DNA from: Mactra quadrangularis
Taxonomy: Eukaryota; Mollusca; Bivalvia; Venerida; Mactridae
Length of the DNA stretch: 64,000 nucleotides
Reading direction: 5' to 3'
Assembly: GCA_025267735.1 (NCBI GenBank)
Contig: CM046299.1
Coordinates: forward strand, 38,268,887-38,332,886
Positions 47,201 through 56,312 of the stretch are shown here, one piece after another; the first letter of the stretch is position 1, and each line of letters opens with the position of its first letter. The position numbers were made by a program, and so were the translations under genes. Under the pieces are notes generated by a model. The model made no database searches. It saw only the letters and a program-made list of their open reading frames with translations, and was not told the DNA's origin.

Positions 47201-50200
47201 TGTTTCTTACTTGTTTCCACAACTTACGAGAAGTGACATTTTTTCTAATTCGTTCCCAGAACTAAGGAGAGTAGGTAATTTTCTAACTTGTTCTCTCAAC
47301 TTATGAGAGGTGATACATTTTATTTGAAGTTGTTAAACGTCATTGACGTCACATGGTGGTGCGTCGTTTTATTCGTCTCAAATCTTGTAGTGTAATTATG
47401 AAGTATTGTCAATTATATTGATAATTCAATTTTAATTTTTTTAATTTTCATAATACATGAAATCCGACCAGTAATCTATATTTAACCCTGAGTGTATAAT
47501 TGTTAACGCTTGAATGTTACGATAATAATCAAATTGCTAATAGCGCTGCAAGACATGCGGTTTTGATTGAGCATACAAACACGGATTCCAACAATAAATT
47601 AAAGCGATACGATGATATTCTTCAACAATCCATCACAGAAATAGTAAATCTAAACAGACATGTATGCAATTCAGTTGCACAAAATGCATCATCAGCGTGG
47701 GCATATCAACGCGCGAGGCGGACTATTTGAATTGCGCGGCCTAATGAAATCCTCCGCCGCGGCTTATAATTAGGGTTTGCTGCAGTCTGCTACTAAACAT
47801 GTGAAACCGAAATGTAAAATAATAAGTCATGACCGACTTGATGATATTGTCGTGCCGAGAACTGGAGTATTTCCCGAGGCTTGGAGCGGGACTATTGGAA
47901 TTCTACATTATGGGCATGGCAAGCTCAGTTGGTAGCACACAAGTCTGTCTATTAAGTTGTAAGTTCGATTCAAGGTCAAGGCATACTTTCGTGGAGCTTG
48001 ATCATGACTCATTAAATAATTACTACATATTTTTTTTCTTCTACCACTGTTTCTAAATCATGTAGGGCATTTGTCAGACACTAGCGGAAGTATGCGCTTA
48101 GTTACTGGTTAACAGCTAAATTCAGATATTTAGTCTATCCAGAAATGGCAAGTAGGTTGACTTACCACCGCGATATGACCTATAATCAACTATGTGTTAT
48201 GGCAATGAATACAACAAAAAACATGGGGAGTATTATTCGGGTAAAATAATAACTCACCCTTGATAACATATATTTTTGCCGCTGTAGTCAATGGTTTGAT
48301 TGTAGCATAGTTTCTCGCTGAGCAGATCAGTTCATGATCATGATAGCTATCATTTAGTGTAATGGTTGCCATAATTTGATCATCACTAGTAAGAAGTGAC
48401 TCAGTAATCGTGACGTCATCCAGCAGTAGAGTAACATTGTAAGGTTTTGAACCACCATTTACTTTACACGTGACGTCAATCTCTGACCCATCATTCCCAG
48501 TAACGCAATTAGTACAAAAATCTGCTGTGGTTAATGGATTTAGAACAACACTCGTCGGAGAAACTGAAATTAGAAACATATTGGATTTAGAATTAAGAAA
48601 ATGCTCATAATATTATGCTCTTTGTATTTATTCGAAACGCATCGGTCATTCACTACTAATAACCTCGGACACCATTTTGGAACTACTTTTGCGTCACATC
48701 CACTTACAAAATGCTTTGACCGGTATTGAGCTAACAAATCCACAATCGTTGAGGCGATTACAAACATCCCGATTTAGTCCATAAATTTGAATAACACGAT
48801 TCAATGATATCACTTAACAAATATTTAGTCACAGGAAGTATGAAAAATGTGTTAACTATGGTGGCTGATTTATGCCGCGAAGAAACGAAAAAATGAAAAC
48901 ACGAAGACACGACAAATACAACAATGCGTGTTTTCGCCTTACATCTGTCGTATCTTCGTCTTTTCGATTCTTCGTGGTAAAGAAACGAAAAGACGAAGAT
49001 GTGATAAACTATGGATTTGTCGTGTTTTCGTCCTTTATCTGTTGTATTTATTTTGTCGTGTGTTCGTTTCTTCTCGGCGAAGAAACGAAGCAACGAAAAG
49101 ACGATGATACGACAAAGTATGGATTTGCCGTGTCTTCGTGTTTTCGTTTTTTTCGTTTCTTTGCGGCGAAGAAACGAAAAAAACGACATGGCTTAAATCA
49201 GCCACCATAGTAAACAAAGCCTCGTGTAGTTAAACGACAAGAACATTCATCGGATGTGATTCGCCCCGCGGCTTTAGCACGAACACAATATTCTTGGTGG
49301 ACCCCTCCCCACGAATTCTTCCGACTTCATTCATTTAATGAATGGTTGAGGTGTTCCGAATGCATGATTTTGTTGTGTTCTTACCAGGAGAAATAACTTG
49401 TACAGCATTCGTTCTTTTATTCACTCCTTTATTGGATGTACACTGCACGGTATAGTTCCCTTTATCAGAAGTCTGAAAGTTCTTAATTTTCAAGATATGT
49501 TCCATGTCTATAGATTGATTCTCATATTTATGACCAGTAACACCCATCTTGCATCCACTTACACATTTTTCACCGTGGTACCAATATCGAACATATATAT
49601 CATGATTGTTGTGTACAGTTGTTGAAGGATAGTAACCTAGTTCGACATCCTGTCCAATTATAACAGGCTCTGTCCGTAAATACAGAAGTCCACAATCTTT
49701 GAGAACTGAAAATAGCACACTTTTCATTGGTCCAACTTTATAACACATTATACTTTAATTGAAATGTCTGTTGGCTGCTACCAAAGGCTACCATTGGCAA
49801 AAATTTGGAGGCATATGTAGTGTACAAAGATAATAATGATGGCAGAAGAAATAACTAAAGAGAAATTCCGAATGATAATTAATACTTGTACATGGTGTAA
49901 TCTGAATGAGTTTGTTCAAAAAAGCATTACTTTAGGTCACGAAAACTACAATTATATATTAAATGAAGTAGAAACTGTAGCTTGTTTGGGATAACTATAG
50001 ACAATCTAAACGACATTTTATATTGACAATGTCTCATGATAATCTAAACAATTATGCGAAACCATTCTATATCATTATTTGTTACGCTTACGATTAAAAC
50101 ACTATTACCTATTGTTAAATTTTATTCAACTGGCAGATATGCATTTTAACCAGGCTGATTTAAATCAACCGTGAATACAGAAATATTGTAGTGACCATTT

Positions 50201-53200
50201 AAACCAGTAGAGGTACGAGCCGCCGACAGATGAATAAAATTAAAAAATACCAAAACACTACTCATTTCAAGACTGTACAGGTTAAATGTTTACATAGCTC
50301 ACCTGTTAACTCTAACGACACAGAGTTTGATATGCAACTCTTTCCGTTTGCTGTATATTTAGTATGATATTCAACTTCATCTAACTTTAGTGTGGCATCA
50401 AAAATAATCAAATAATAATGTCCGACGTTGTCTGAATACATATTAAATTCAGAACCATGTTTCAGCTCCGCCCATGGGTTACTCCCTCCACGTCGCTCCC
50501 ATTGGACTTTTTCTTCTGAACTATTTTCAGCCGGAACAAACTTCAAAGAAACTTTCCGGTCTTCTACTGCAGGTTCAATCACTCTTAGGTGTCCACACTT
50601 GTTGCCAGCGGTAGTCACTAGAAATAATTACAAGTATGATCTATGCAAATTGACCTGAGAAATATTAAGATCAATTTTCTGTAATCACCAAAAAATTGTT
50701 GCCACTCATAGTCACAGATTTTTGTCTGTGAGTCATTGAGAAAATCATCAATATTTTGTACTGCCCTATACATTGCCATGGAAACGACTGATTAAGTTCA
50801 AAATAAAACAATGACAGTGGCTACATACTTTGATTAGAAAGATCCCATTTAAGTAACATTAAGAAAAAAATGTTATGATTGCATTGTAAGTAAGATATAA
50901 TTTAATTTCCTTTTGTACTGAAAATTTATCCTAGTAATGTTTATTTATTCCGAAATATGGACTTGAAACCCAGACTTGAATTCAATTTTTGCGTGGACTG
51001 GTAATTTCCTATGAAAGAAATAATGAATCTCCAGCATTTCTGACACATCTAGTTTTTTTCCAAGAAATTATAAGATTATACTTTATATCGATGTTAAAAC
51101 ATTTTTCTGCTTTTCATAAACTGCTTGACTTAAGATACATTAAATGCTTCGATTACTACACTACATGTAGTTTATTACTTGCGTAATAAATTGTTATTTG
51201 TTTTAGTCTACCTATCTTTTAGTGAAATTTTCACCACCGTAGGACATTTTTGTTAATGCAAATCTAATGGTTGATTCATGTAGCTGGATGCCTCCTTGAT
51301 ATCGCACGGGGGATGTATCAAATCTAAGTCGCGTTTAAGTCCGTAATGTAGGTCAAAGGTCAACTAGGTTCATTTATTTTTTATTTGAACCTATGCCCTT
51401 TATACTGAAATTTCAAGAAATTTAATCGGTAATGTGGAGATTTTCTTGTTGAAAACTAATGTATTATGTTTAACTTTATTTTTATGAAAGAAATGAGTGT
51501 TTGATTACATGATTATTAGCATTTTTGTCGCGGAAATAGGTGACAATAAAAACCGTCTACAATAGTTCAACTAGTAGAACTACAGTTAGTGTTTATGGTT
51601 TAAATCTACTTGAATTGTGTTTATTGATGCTTCGTGACCTTTTAGTAGACATTTAATACTCGATAACGTTAAAATAATGTCACAGTGGTGTAAAATTAAG
51701 AGCGAGTGGTATAACTGTTTTAAGAGATTTTTTGACAAATGTGGCAAACTTTTGAAAATGCAGTTCATTATTTTATTCACGTTGCTAGATGACTTACTGA
51801 GCCACATAGAGAATGTTTAAAAACCTATTTTGTGATAAAAAAAATGAGTTTTTAGGTCAAAGGTCAACACATTGCATTTCCTTATTATCAAAGCTATTTG
51901 ATCATAGTACAGTATATTACTTGCAAAAAGTCAAGTAAATTTATAATGGAAAACTTTTAAAATACGTTCAAATAGTTCACAAGATTTTTAAATGCGTTTG
52001 GTTACATGATTACGTCCCTTTATGTAATGTTTGTCGCGTAAATAGGTAAATATACAGCTCCCATTGAGCTCAGTAGGTAGCACGCTAGTCTGCTGCTCGG
52101 GATTTCTTATTTTATATCTATTCCCGCGCAAAGCATACTTTCATGGAGTTTGTTCATGAAATGATTTTTATGGAAATTCTCCCTCCTACCACTGATTCTT
52201 AAATTATGTCAGTCACTGACGAAAGTACATGCTTAGTAACTGGTTGAGAACTTAATCCAGATATTGAGCTTTTCTAGGACGGCCGTGATATGACCTTTAC
52301 ATGTGATGCTACGGCGTTGGACCCAACTAAACGGGGAAATACACAATAAATCAACACTTACATGACAAACATTGAGTTTAGAACATATTTCGATGTCTAT
52401 GAAATGTTTGTAAAATGTATCATAATCTTAAGTTAAGTTAAATCATAATTACTGCGTAGTCATTTTTTTGAAAGTCACCTAACCAGCGCGTTGGACCGTA
52501 AATCGATGAAATTCATTAAATGCTAGAGGAAATCGTGACTAACTTAAATCAAAATTGCACATAGTCGCTGTGGACAGTATAACGATCTAACCATCCAAAA
52601 AAACACAAAATAGGCAGGCTAACGATAGAACAGCGAGGAATAGCTAATGGGTTGTTAAAATGGATGGCGCGACAGCCCTCACCGCAAAAGCGACAAGAGA
52701 ATTACTACATGACAACATCATCACGCTGATGTGCATACCGCCGAAATGTGTAGCTTAACATAGAATAACACGCATGGGATAAATTGAACCGCCGTGTACG
52801 TCGTGGTGTTGCAGCCCAACCCCTAACTGAGCCACGCGGAAGGATTGTGGGCGAGTGGGCAGGAATATGTCAGAATCTTTTCCATCAGTATAAGAGATCC
52901 ATTAGAACGCAATGCCAAACGGTTGCTAACAGCCATGGATGCCACACATGTTATTAGAGAGAGAATCGTTAACAAATACTCATTTTGTTACTTTGACATG
53001 TTCACACCCTGTGATGTTTTTATTACTTGTTAAATCTTTTGTTTTATGTTATGAAATAAACCTAATAATAATGATCCGTCTTTAAACTATATTTGCTGAA
53101 AATTTTACTTAAATCGGACTGGCACTTACTTAGATACGAACCCAAATATACATGTATACTTATACGTTTTGTTAAGTGTATGTATTCCTATTGAATATTA

Positions 53201-54124
53201 TTAACCGTGTAGAGGTTAATGAAGTTTTAAAAAGATCCAAGTTTCCAAGTTTGGGATGAATATCTTTGATAGTATTGAAATTTGTAAAAATGTTAACCTT
53301 GATTTTGGATGTTTCCTAAGTAAAAAAGGGACAAAACTCCTCAAACAGTGGAGCCAGGGTTATGGGCCGTGAAAGTAAGGTGGAAGTAGTGATGATGAAT
53401 AAGTATTCCAAGTTTGAGTTGAATATTTTTGATAGTATTTAAGTAATTTAAATTTGTAAAAACTTTAACCTTGATTTGCAACGCCAACACCAACGCCACC
53501 CCAAACGCCGACGCCGACGCTCGGGTGACAGTACAAGCTCCAATTTTTCTTCGAAAAGTCGAGCTAAAAATGACAAATAAATATATGCTGAAGATATCCA
53601 GTAACATTTTGATTAGCCCGTGTGGATAGCCTTGTCAATAGCGTTTTTTACTTTCAATTCAATGGATTCTGGGTTCAAATCCCATGTAGACACTATATGT
53701 CTTTGTGTAGTTTGATATGGTGTTTCCTTTGCAAACCGCTGTTCTAAGTCACCGGCGACTGCATAAGGTTTAGCACTTGTTTAAAAGCTTTGAGTTAGGT
53801 ACTTTGCAGCCTCGCAAGAGGCAATTAGTAATTCGACTTACAGGCATGATGTGACAAAATTTGAAAATTTGCGGCACACATCATTATGAAATAGAGGCTT
53901 GCGTTTTGACAGATATTATTGGACAATTCAGTATACCCATGATAAATGACACGCTATCTTAAACTAGTAGGAGTAATGATATTAAGCTAAAATTTAAGGT
54001 GGCGTATTCATCTAGCGAAAAACAAAGGCGAAAGGACAAAATATAAGTAAACAAAATTACCTGCTAATGGAAAATATTCCAATAACAATATCAAAGATAT
54101 CACAAACATATTAACACCGGCCAT
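40980..54124 (-). CDS. Ig-superfamily membrane receptor with ITIM tail (receptor B)
   Basis: Ten exons join in frame to 808 residues: 54124-54061, 50617-50303, 49705-49385, 48563-48258, 47007-46717, 46022-45723, 44993-44658, 43769-43611, 43115-43039, 41237-40980. All introns are GT-AG; the first eight are phase 1 and the last is phase 0. Order: signal peptide (1-21); Ig-like domains D1-D6, one per exon (22-126, 127-233, 234-335, 336-432, 433-532, 533-644); a short acidic stalk; TM helix (about 668-690); basic CKCRNTK; and a ~115-residue tail. The tail has LEYADL (Y733) and VEYTEV (Y758), both fitting the ITIM consensus and 25 residues apart, plus HIYVNE (Y790, a YxN Grb2-type motif) and HVYVGG (Y799). 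D3-D5 are homologous to the three Ig domains of receptor A. The ATG has A at -3 and G at +4. An inhibitory surface receptor recruiting SH2 phosphatases is the likely class (inference). Confidence 0.88.
41295..42030 (+). repeat. SINE-like repeat split by a MITE
   Basis: The left part has a B-box-like 'gtgggttcgattccc' and 'gtcagtcactgacgactg'. Sequence resuming at 41966 ('acagtgtagtttgaaatggtg') resembles the continuation seen at 53690 ('tgtgtagtttgatatggtg'). The inserted element is 41482-41965. Confidence 0.65.
41482..41965. mobile_element. MITE with 31-bp terminal inverted repeats
   Basis: Left end AGGGATTCTATATAACAGGG and right end (reverse complement) AGGGATTTTATATAACAGGG continue through 'atttgtaacga'; only one base differs in 31. 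No coding sequence. It lies in receptor B intron 9. Confidence 0.85.
42678..43010. mobile_element. MITE with GAGGTKACATGGTC ends, copy 1
   Basis: Inverted ends around 'aggttacatggtca' and 'tgaccatgtcacct' enclose alternating inverted units of 'tctaacttgttcccacaac' and 'ttacgagagg'. It lies 30 bp from receptor B exon 9, in intron 9. Confidence 0.75.
43039..43115 (-). CDS. Receptor B exon 9: juxtamembrane tail
   Basis: A 77-bp exon (phase 1 to 0) encoding KENDIPLNDVNNEIGDQQ and EPPPRNE, with acceptor 'tacttttaag' and donor 'gtacct'. It is needed to keep frame between the TM exon and the last exon. Confidence 0.75.
43611..43769 (-). CDS. Receptor B exon 8: stalk and transmembrane helix
   Basis: An acidic Ser-rich stalk (TSDDQESVPGNEESSK), then the hydrophobic ILASIAGGVVLIIVVTIVIA and basic CKCRNTK. 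Acceptor 'attatag', donor 'gtatgc'. Confidence 0.85.
44297..44530 (+). repeat. SINE (family A)
   Basis: Head ACCCGGCTAGCTCAG, B box GTGGGTTCGATTCCC, tail 'tgttgctatgacgttgaaacc'. In receptor B intron 7. Confidence 0.85.
44658..44993 (-). CDS. Receptor B exon 7: Ig-like domain D6
   Basis: Phase 1-1, 336 bp. Classic Ig features: GDTIGITCSSINNPPATISW and LQFYCQACNNFGCYNETL, with extra cysteines in between. No counterpart was found in receptor A. Confidence 0.85.
45723..46022 (-). CDS. Receptor B exon 6: Ig-like domain D5
   Basis: Phase 1-1, 300 bp. The CLMTHSYPKCDVTWE / VVTCIPKCEDRF cysteine pattern matches receptor A exon 4. Acceptor 'ccttacag', donor 'gtaag'. Confidence 0.88.
46717..47007 (-). 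CDS. Receptor B exon 5: Ig-like domain D4
   Basis: Phase 1-1, 291 bp. IDIKCMVEDRRPPAENISLW and VQCCEYNFRF; the closest exon between the two receptors. Acceptor 'gttatag', donor 'gtaagt'. Confidence 0.9.
47104..47322. mobile_element. MITE with GAGGTKACATGGTC ends, copy 2 (partial)
   Basis: Begins 'ggaggtgacatggtcga' and contains the same 'ttctaacttgttcccacaac' units as 42678-43010. The far terminal repeat is absent. Confidence 0.7.
47511..47785. repeat. Dispersed repeat, copy 2
   Basis: Shares several 14-16-base blocks with 38940-39175 in the same order. The 76-codon frame across it is not supported as a gene. Confidence 0.55.
47912..48190 (+). repeat. SINE (family A)
   Basis: Head GGCAAGCTCAGTTGGTAGCA, body 'catgtagggcatttgtcag', tail 'gcgatatgacct'. 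Located in receptor B intron 4, next to exon 4. Confidence 0.85.
48258..48563 (-). CDS. Receptor B exon 4: Ig-like domain D3
   Basis: Phase 1-1, 306 bp. DFCTNC, then IDVTCKVNGGSKPYNVTLLL and HELICSARNYA. Homologous to receptor A exon 2, including the CxxC pair. Confidence 0.88.
48855..49211. mobile_element. MITE with ACTATGGTGGCTGATTTA ends and a gaagaaacgaaa core
   Basis: ACTATGGTGGCTGATTTA at 48855 is inverted at 49194-49211. The core is a low-complexity mix of 'cgaagaaacgaaaagacga' and its complement. It produces long basic or Phe-rich open frames on both strands; I regard these as artefacts. It lies in receptor B intron 3. Confidence 0.8.
49385..49705 (-). CDS. Receptor B exon 3: Ig-like domain D2
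   Basis: Phase 1-1, 321 bp. Best classical Ig signature in the gene: FQTSDKGNYTVQCTSNKG (DxGxYxxxC) near the end. Acceptor 'attttcag', donor 'gtaaga'. Confidence 0.88.
50109..50249. mobile_element. Palindromic MITE (TTATTCAAC type), copy 1
   Basis: 'attgttaaattttattcaac' at the left is mirrored by 'tgaataaaattaaaaaat' at the right, with 'ctgatttaaatcaac' inside. Related copies are at 55677 and 63774. In receptor B intron 2. Confidence 0.7.
50303..50617 (-). CDS. Receptor B exon 2: N-terminal Ig-like domain D1
   Basis: Phase 1-1, 315 bp. A divergent V-like domain: a Cys near the start (NKCGHLRV), a Trp (VQWERRGG), and a Cys near the end (GKSCISNSV). The canonical DxGxYxC is replaced by VEYHTKYTANGKSC. 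Acceptor 'atttctag', donor 'gtgagc'. Confidence 0.82.
52057..52345 (+). repeat. SINE (family A)
   Basis: A head remnant (TTGAGCTCAGTAGGTAGCAC), body 'gtcagtcactgacgaaag', tail 'gtgatatgacctttac' and 'gctacggcgttggaccc'. Confidence 0.85.
52769..52957 (+). pseudogene. Tc1-like transposase C-terminal fragment
   Basis: One frame reads HAWDKLNRRVRRGVAAQP, RIVGEWAGICQNLFHQYKRS and QTVANSHGCHTCY, then stops. This matches the usual ending of Tc1-like transposases (W.LERRVR..., E W..IPQ, S...R...V..A.GGHT.Y). The upstream catalytic part is lost. Confidence 0.75.
53220..53575. repeat. Dispersed repeat ending 'gtcgagctaaaaatgac'
   Basis: Two similar segments ('ccaagttt(g)...gatagtat', near 53238 and 53408) are followed by 'caacgccaacaccaacgcc', 'gacgccgacgctcgggtga' and 'cttcgaaaagtcgagcta'. 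I recognise this ending from bivalve repeats (memory, not searched). Confidence 0.5.
53615..53790 (+). repeat. SINE-like fragment
   Basis: A B-box-like 'gggttcaaatcccat' follows a degraded A box. Downstream 'tgtgtagtttgatatggtg' matches sequence at 41970. Too diverged to place in family A or B. Confidence 0.5.
54061..54124 (-). CDS. Receptor B exon 1: signal peptide
   Basis: ATG at 54122-54124. Encodes a 21-residue hydrophobic leader (MAGVNMFVISLILLLEYF...) and ends in phase 1 with donor 'gtaatt'. It joins in frame to D1. Found by matching phase and leader type. Confidence 0.78.
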
Positions 54125-56312
54125 CGTCCTGTAGACACTGGACACAATATTCCCATGCGTTTTTTCTCGGATAGTTTACTATTGACTCATGCTATTGTTT
54201 AAGTTCTAGAGTTATTGCGGTACTTTATTTCCACTTATTATTTCATTGTTCGGTGTTTTCTATCATAAAATCACATAAAGACTATGGACAATGGTTTATT
54301 GTTAATTGTGTAATATTATGTTTTTTATAGAAGGAAGAACTCATCCCTTGTAATCCCTAGCCCGGTCTGTTAGATGACGGAAAGCTCCAGGAAAATAGAC
54401 AGGATCGATAGTCACGTGATCTAACCCTGCAATCATTGATTTTTCGAGGCATTTGGTTAGATTAGAATGCACTTCGCAATCATGGATTTTCCAGGGCATC
54501 TAGCCAAAACTCCCTTCGACCATCGGCTGCCTTTCTACCAGCAGTCCATTAGGAGCTCGTTTCACTATCTTTTACGGTTAAAAACACTTGTTTTTTAACT
54601 ACTGTGAGCACTTTATTGATCACTCTTTCTAAGTTTTATATTAGTATTTTAATATTTGATTATTTTATATTTTATCATCTCTTAACCATTATCATTCTCA
54701 TTTGTCCCAAATCAAGCATTATGATTGTGAAGCGCTTTTGAACGTATAATTCAATATGAAAAGAGCGCTTTACAAATTTGACATATAATAAAATCTACAA
54801 CATGTAGTAAAGTTCATATTTCTTTCCACCACTCTATAAAAGGCCATCTAACATATACTAGGTCACTTCATCGTTTATATACACTTCGTGGATCAATGTT
54901 AATATACTGCAACTTCGAAACATTTCATGAACATTGCCGAATGTATCCAATTGCATTTCATTTTATCAGGAATAGAACCGAAGCGTAACCAAGTGTAGAA
55001 TTGTAAATTTTTATTCGGCGCAGCTGTTTAAGTCTACTTTTGACTTATATTTTAACCAATACAATTTGCTCTACCATAGCTGTTTGTCCAGTGAAATTAT
55101 CTTGCGGTTAAAAGAAATGTATAATAAAAGATATGGTACCATTGGTTATTTGTGATAACGGGTGCGTAGCACGGACAGTAGTTACTGACTGTTATATATA
55201 CTCTGTGTATTATGGGTGACTCACTTTGCTAATTGATTATACATTCGTCGTGGTACGCTCCTGGTATAATGCGAATATGACTATTTATTCTTCAAAGTGA
55301 ACCCGGCATTTCGCTGAATATCTTTTTTGAAGATATTTTTGTATATAACAAAATTAAGTTGTGATTTTTCTACAGCCAATCAAATCGTGGTAAAATTTAA
55401 ACAATCGTAAGACATTTTCTTCCTTTAATTAGTAGGGAAGTTAAATCCTCATACGATTAGTGATACATTAAGCACCTCGATCTGTTTGATAACAGTGTAT
55501 ATCAAAGAAGGAAACTAAACCGATGATGAATCATAATGATACACGACATTCAGTTATCATTGTTTCACTTAAGTTGAACAGTTAAAACGAGTGTGAATCT
55601 AACAGAAGCGGAAAATACCGAGGTAGGACGATAAATCCCGAAGTCAGAGAGCTGTATTAGGATAGTTATACCTTAATGTTGTAGAATTTCCTTTTAATGA
55701 CAGTGGCGCATATATTTACCCCCGCTGATTTAAATATTCACTACAATAACTCTGTTCTCGATAAAGTTTGATATAAATCAACGGAGGTAATGTATACGCT
55801 ACTTACAGTTTACTAAAATTCAACAATAATCGAGATGTAAAGAGTACCACGTTTAATGATAAGTACATCTCTATTTTATTTTAGTCGTTCTACTACACTG
55901 GCACCAGAGTCCTCATATTCTTTAAATACGCACACATATAATATTTTGATAACAATCACAATTAAAAATCGCCCCCGTATACATTATAGGCCGTGAGCCA
56001 GATACACTTTTGCTCCCCCCCCAGGGGGAATTTTCAAGACCCATATTTTTTTATTCCCCTATCTGTCCTGAGTACAACAGTACAAAGTTTGCAAGTTTCC
56101 AGTGGGGCATTGCTGAGAAAATCAACTTTTAATTGTATAGGTAAATAGCAATTTTTGTTCCATTTTTATCGATTTATTTTTGCAAAAACCATTAAATCAT
56201 GTTTGCAACACCAAGTTCTCTTGATATTGTTTGTCAATTAAAAAGAAAATGTGTCTTTTGTGTTTTATAAAGGAAATTGCTGATGATACTGAGCTCATAA
56301 GTACCTTAAAAT
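54125..56312. other. Upstream flank of receptor B
   Basis: No coding signal and no clear core promoter. Contains a palindromic MITE at 55677-55828 and a homopolymer-rich 'ctcccccccc' stretch near 56015. Confidence 0.4.
55677..55828. mobile_element. Palindromic MITE (TTATTCAAC type), copy 2
   Basis: 'gttgtagaatttccttttaa' at the left and 'tttactaaaattcaacaata' at the right are inverted. The core 'ctgatttaaatattcactac' matches copy 3 at 63774. Confidence 0.72.

Larger units (their letters stand above)
50618..54060 (-). other. Receptor B intron 1
   Basis: 3.4 kb without further Ig exons. It holds a SINE (52057-52345), a Tc1-like transposase remnant (52769-52957), a dispersed repeat (53220-53575) and a SINE-like fragment (53615-53790). 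50650-52050 is AT-rich with nothing recognised. Confidence 0.6.

Noticed and set aside
47500..47730. 76-codon frame
   Set aside because: It falls in a dispersed repeat with a broken relative at 38940 and shows no domain.
48758..49210. Lys/Arg/Phe-rich frames on both strands
   Set aside because: They arise from the low-complexity core of a MITE inside a receptor B intron.
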